This document shows positions 61,113 through 64,000 of a stretch of DNA of 64,000 bases, piece by piece; position 1 is the stretch's first letter, and the number at the start of each line of letters is the position of its first letter. A program made the translations under genes and the position numbers. Source of the stretch: Bordetella parapertussis (GTDB lineage Bacteria > Pseudomonadota > Gammaproteobacteria > Burkholderiales > Burkholderiaceae_B); assembly GCA_945903445.1 (NCBI GenBank), contig CAMDNZ010000007.1, forward strand, positions 1 to 64,000, read 5' to 3'. Under the pieces are notes generated by a model that saw nothing but the letters and a program-made list of their open reading frames with translations, searched no databases and was not told the DNA's origin.

Positions 61113-61663
61113 ACCCCATCGATCGCCGTATCTCTTTGGACACAGCGCTGACGCAAGGTATGCCGGATTTTTCGCAATCGGGGGCCGGTGGCTCACGCCG
61201 CGACGCCACCGATACCGACCGGCACGCCTTCGAACAGGCTTTGGCGCAGTCCGGCGATTCGCCGGATGGCGAACTCAAGGCGCCGCCTGCCTTGCAGCCT
61301 TTTGGACTGTACGGCGCGCCAGCGGCACCATCGGCGAGTCCGCCGTCTGGCTTGGCAGACAGCCTGGGCGAGGCCGTCGACCGCCTGCTGGTCGACGACG
61401 GTGCAAGTGGCGGACGCCCCGAAGTACGCATCACCCTGCGTGACGATGTCATGCCCGGCGTCACTGTGTCGGTCTTCCAGGACGAAGGCCGGATGGTGGC
61501 GTCTTTCAGCTGTGCCAACGAAACCTCGCGCGAGAAGTTGATTCGCTGTGCTCAGACGCTGGCCGACGACATGAGCCGCTCGCTGGGTCAGGCGGCGCTG
61601 GTGCAGGTCAGCACAGACGACCCCGAAGACCTTTGTTTATTTGAAGCGGCAGCCGCCGCATGA
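61109..61663 (+). CDS. sctP: T3SS needle-length / substrate-switch protein (YscP family)
   Basis: A 184-aa protein with a disordered Pro/Ala/Gly-rich first half and a compact C-terminal domain (PEVRITLRDDVMPGVTVSVF, REKLIRCAQTLADDM) in the place of the YscP/FliK substrate-specificity switch (T3S4) domain. It is short for a molecular ruler, as in Bordetella. Assigned by order (sctO-sctP-sctQ) and C-terminal pattern. Confidence 0.8.
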   Translation: MNPIDRRISLDTALTQGMPDFSQSGAGGSRRDATDTDRHAFEQALAQSGDSPDGELKAPPALQPFGLYGAPAAPSASPPSGLADSLGEAVDRLLVDDGASGGRPEVRITLRDDVMPGVTVSVFQDEGRMVASFSCANETSREKLIRCAQTLADDMSRSLGQAALVQVSTDDPEDLCLFEAAAAA

Positions 61664-61676
61664 TTAAGACTGTTTG

Positions 61677-62753
61677 ATGGATGCTATGAATCTCGCGTCG
61701 GCCCAGCCTGCGACCCTGCCGCGTCTGACTTCCAATCAGGCACAGGCCTTGTCTTTGATTGCCGTGCATGGCGCGGATTTCGCTGTTGCTTTGCCGCCGC
61801 TCGACGGTGCCGATGCGCTAGCGGGAAACTGGCGCCTGGGGCTGACCTACGGCGCGCCGGATGCCTTGCGCCAGGCAGCTTCGTATCGCACCGACCTGGA
61901 GTGGGCCGGGGTGGCCATGCGCCTGCACCTGCCGCCCAATGCCGTCGATGCTTGGATCAACGGTCGTATCCCGGATCTCGCGTTGGCCGAGTTACCCCCC
62001 GCGCTGTATGCCGCTGCTCTGGAAACCCTGTTGGCGGAAGCCGTCGGGGCGCTGGCGGCCGTCTCCTCGGGTGGGCCACCGAGGGTCATGCTCGAGACAA
62101 GCGCGGTGCCCCTGCCGCACGCCTGGACGCTGGCCATCCGGGCGCAAGCGACCGGCGATATGGTGCTGGCCGTGCTGGAAACAGACGAGCTGGGGTTGAT
62201 GTTGCTGGCCGGTCTGCTGGCTCGCGCACCGGCGCCGATCAACGCCGACATCGATGCCGAATCGATGGCGCTGCGGCTGCGCGCTGAAATAGGGACTACC
62301 GTGCTCCCCGCCCCCACGCTGCGCGCCTTGGCGAGCGGCGACGTCATTCTGTTCGACGAATACCTGATCGGTCCGCAGGGCGAGTTCTGGTTGGGCCTGC
62401 CGGCCGGCCAAGGCTTGCGCGTGCGCGCCGAACAATCCTCTTATCTCGTGACCCAAGGCTGGACGACGCTCATGACTCAGAACCTTTCATCTGACACGGA
62501 CGTGCCAGACGGCGAACCGCTGGATACGGACGCTATCCCGGTGCGGCTGACCTTCGACCTGGGCGATCGTACGATGACGCTCGCTGAGGTACGCAAGTTG
62601 CAACCCGGCGTCATTTTCGACCTGCAGCGGCCACTGGCTGACGGCGCGGTGATGATCCGGGCCAACGGCGCCCTGATCGGCAGCGGTGCGCTGATCGAAG
62701 TGGACGGGCAAGTGGGCGTCTGTATCGCGACGCTAGGCAAGAGTGGGACATGA
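61677..62753 (+). CDS. sctQ: T3SS cytoplasmic sorting platform protein
   Basis: The YscQ/FliN-like protein of the cytoplasmic pods. The 358-aa product has a long N-terminal domain and a C-terminal SPOA domain (VRLTFDLGDRTMTLAEVRKL, GALIEVDGQVGVCI). An internal start giving a separate SPOA fragment, known in YscQ and Spa33, could lie near the ATG at 62472 (MTQNLSSDTD). The start may be 61677 or 61686. It overlaps sctR by four bases. Confidence 0.9.
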   Translation: MDAMNLASAQPATLPRLTSNQAQALSLIAVHGADFAVALPPLDGADALAGNWRLGLTYGAPDALRQAASYRTDLEWAGVAMRLHLPPNAVDAWINGRIPDLALAELPPALYAAALETLLAEAVGALAAVSSGGPPRVMLETSAVPLPHAWTLAIRAQATGDMVLAVLETDELGLMLLAGLLARAPAPINADIDAESMALRLRAEIGTTVLPAPTLRALASGDVILFDEYLIGPQGEFWLGLPAGQGLRVRAEQSSYLVTQGWTTLMTQNLSSDTDVPDGEPLDTDAIPVRLTFDLGDRTMTLAEVRKLQPGVIFDLQRPLADGAVMIRANGALIGSGALIEVDGQVGVCIATLGKSGT

Positions 62754-63427
62754 GCGGTAATTTCGATCCCATCAGCCTGTCAATCGCGCTAGCCCTGCTG
62801 GCGCTGTTGCCGCTGATAGCCATAATGACCACGTCCTTTCTCAAAATTGCGGTGGTCTTTGCTTTGGTGCGCAACGCCCTGGGGGTGCAACAGGTGCCGC
62901 CCAATATGGCGCTGTATGGCTTGGCCGCTATTTTGTCGGCGTATGTGATGGGACCGGTCGTCATGCAGGTCGGCCAAGAGCTGCGCGCCGAGCGCGATCA
63001 GCCCGCGGTGGCCGCACCCGGCGAGGTTCCCGACCGGGTGGGCGGCATGTTGCAGGCTGTCGCACGCGGTGCCGAGCCGGTACGAGCTTTCATGCTTAGA
63101 AACAGTCGTGCCGAACAACGCGATTTTTTCCTGCGCACGGCGAAACACCTGTGGGGAGAGGCCGCAGCGCGCGACCTGCGCGAAGACGACATCATCGTTC
63201 TGGTGCCATCGTTCGTCGTCTCCGAACTCACTGCGGCTTTTCAGATCGGCTTTTTGCTTTATCTGCCGTTCGTCATCATCGACCTAATCGTCTCCAACAT
63301 TCTGTTGGCCATGGGCATGATGATGGTCTCGCCGGTGACGATTTCGATGCCATTGAAGCTGTTTCTGTTCGTCATGATCGACGGCTGGACCCGTTTGATT
63401 CAGGGCCTCGTGCTCTCCTACACCTGA
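62750..63427 (+). CDS. sctR: T3SS export apparatus membrane protein
   Basis: The FliP/YscR-family core of the export pore. The 225-aa product has four membrane helices and the family signatures VPSFVVSELTAAFQIGFLLY and SNILLAMGMMMVSPVTISMP, then LKLFLFVMIDGW. Starts in the sctQ stop (ATGA). Followed by sctS after seven bases. Confidence 0.97.
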   Translation: MSGNFDPISLSIALALLALLPLIAIMTTSFLKIAVVFALVRNALGVQQVPPNMALYGLAAILSAYVMGPVVMQVGQELRAERDQPAVAAPGEVPDRVGGMLQAVARGAEPVRAFMLRNSRAEQRDFFLRTAKHLWGEAAARDLREDDIIVLVPSFVVSELTAAFQIGFLLYLPFVIIDLIVSNILLAMGMMMVSPVTISMPLKLFLFVMIDGWTRLIQGLVLSYT

Positions 63428-63434
63428 GACGCAC

Positions 63435-63701
63435 ATGGGTACCGTCGATCTCGTCTCCTACATGACCCAGGCGCTGTACCTGACGCTATGGCTGTCATTG
63501 CCACCGATCGCGGTAGCCGCGATCGTGGGTACCTTGTTCTCGTTGTTTCAGGCGCTGACGCAAATTCAAGAGCAGACGCTCTCGTTCGCGGTCAAGCTTA
63601 TTGCCGTGTTCGCCACCATCATGCTGACCTCGCGCTGGCTCAGTGGCGAACTCTACAACTACGCTATTTCCGTCTTCGATCTGTTCTACAAGATACGGTG
63701 A
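63435..63701 (+). CDS. sctS: T3SS export apparatus small membrane protein
   Basis: The FliQ/YscS-family protein, 88 aa, two membrane helices (LYLTLWLSLPPIAVAAIVGT; LIAVFATIMLTSRWLSGELY) with the conserved SLFQALTQIQEQTLSFAVKL between. Four copies join SctR and SctT in the pore complex. Confidence 0.96.
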   Translation: MGTVDLVSYMTQALYLTLWLSLPPIAVAAIVGTLFSLFQALTQIQEQTLSFAVKLIAVFATIMLTSRWLSGELYNYAISVFDLFYKIR

Positions 63702-63708
63702 GACGGCC

Positions 63709-64000
63709 ATGGTGAGCGCTGCGGCTTATACCGACCTCAATATCTTTCTGGGCTCGCTGGCGCTATCGCAGCCGCGCGTCCTGGTGATGTGCGCCATGCT
63801 GCCCCTGTTCAACCGCCAGTTAATGCCGGGCATGTTGCGCTACAGCATCTGCGTGGCCCTGAGCCTAATCTTGGTCCCGATGCTTGCCCCGCGTTATGCC
63901 GAACTCGATCTCGGCACCATCGATATCCTGTTGCTCATGATCAAAGAGGTGTTCGTCGGCCTGGTGTTGGGGTTCATGGTGGCGTTGCCGTTCTGGATAT
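63709..64000 (+). CDS. sctT: T3SS export apparatus membrane protein, N-terminal part (cut by window edge)
   Basis: The first 97 codons (MVSAAAYTDLNIFLGSLALS) of the FliR/YscT-family protein, with the first membrane helices and the conserved RVLVMCAMLPLFNRQLMPGM and IKEVFVGLVLGFMVALPF. It starts seven bases after sctS; a GTG three bases downstream is possible. The frame is open at the window end. sctU is expected next. Confidence 0.94.
   Translation, partial: MVSAAAYTDLNIFLGSLALSQPRVLVMCAMLPLFNRQLMPGMLRYSICVALSLILVPMLAPRYAELDLGTIDILLLMIKEVFVGLVLGFMVALPFWI

Overview
The window is bacterial chromosome of betaproteobacterial type, most likely family Alcaligenaceae (Bordetella/Achromobacter relatives). 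The evidence is the gene order ileS-ribF / purN-rsmB-type / desaturase / uvrD, the dapC-dapD-dapE-prmB block, and a type III secretion system (T3SS) whose order from bsp22 to sctT follows the Bordetella bsc layout. Species cannot be fixed from sequence reading alone.

Region 1 (1-15496) is housekeeping: the start of ileS, ribF, purN, an RsmB-family rRNA methyltransferase, a small secreted protein, a fatty-acid desaturase, a UvrD/Rep helicase, a chorismate-mutase-like protein, an ABC-F ATPase (YheS type), prmB, dapE, dapD, dapC and tRNA-Leu(UAG). Region 2 (15497-24900) is signalling and accessory: a diguanylate cyclase gene broken by an exact 14-bp tandem duplication, a small membrane protein, a Fur-box-preceded TonB-dependent siderophore receptor, a PAS-PAS-PAS-GGDEF-EAL protein, an uncharacterised protein, a membrane protein, a GAF-histidine-kinase-like protein with degenerate ATP motifs, and a Nif11-like small protein closed by a good terminator.

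Region 3 (24903-42772) is the effector and control part of a T3SS island. An 853-aa putative effector with a 14-Thr microsatellite follows three CesT-type chaperones. A partner-switching block comes next: a Cache/HAMP PP2C phosphatase translationally coupled to a lone substrate-binding protein, a divergent sensor-MFS fusion, an alanine racemase, an RsbW-type kinase/anti-sigma protein and a SecDF-head lipoprotein. After that lies a 913-aa effector carrying the Cx5R motif of the SopB/IpgD phosphoinositide phosphatases, with two chaperones and a third large putative effector.

Region 4 (42753-64000) is the secretion machine. On the minus strand run sctW, a SycN-like chaperone, sctX, sctY, sctV, sctD, a YscE-like gene and sctF. 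On the plus strand run five tandem 195-205-aa EspA/SseB/Bsp22-like filament paralogues, a small helical protein, sycD, the translocators sctB and sctE, a second sycD, a YscG-like TPR gene and sctI-J-K-L-N-O-P-Q-R-S and the start of sctT. sctU, sctC, the sigma factor and the STAS anti-sigma antagonist are not in the window.

The T3SS genes appear tied together by a promoter motif that I found repeatedly by eye, GGAAC(Y/G)-N15/16-(T/C)(T/C)ACT. It closely resembles the hrp box of HrpL-type ECF sigma factors. It stands before the effector-1 chaperone operon, the SopB-like gene, sctW, the first and the fifth filament paralogues (two copies at the fifth) and the sctB translocator, with a weaker candidate before alr. 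The two most noteworthy features are the five-fold filament-protein array, including one frameshift-truncated copy, and the SopB-like effector beside a partner-switching module.
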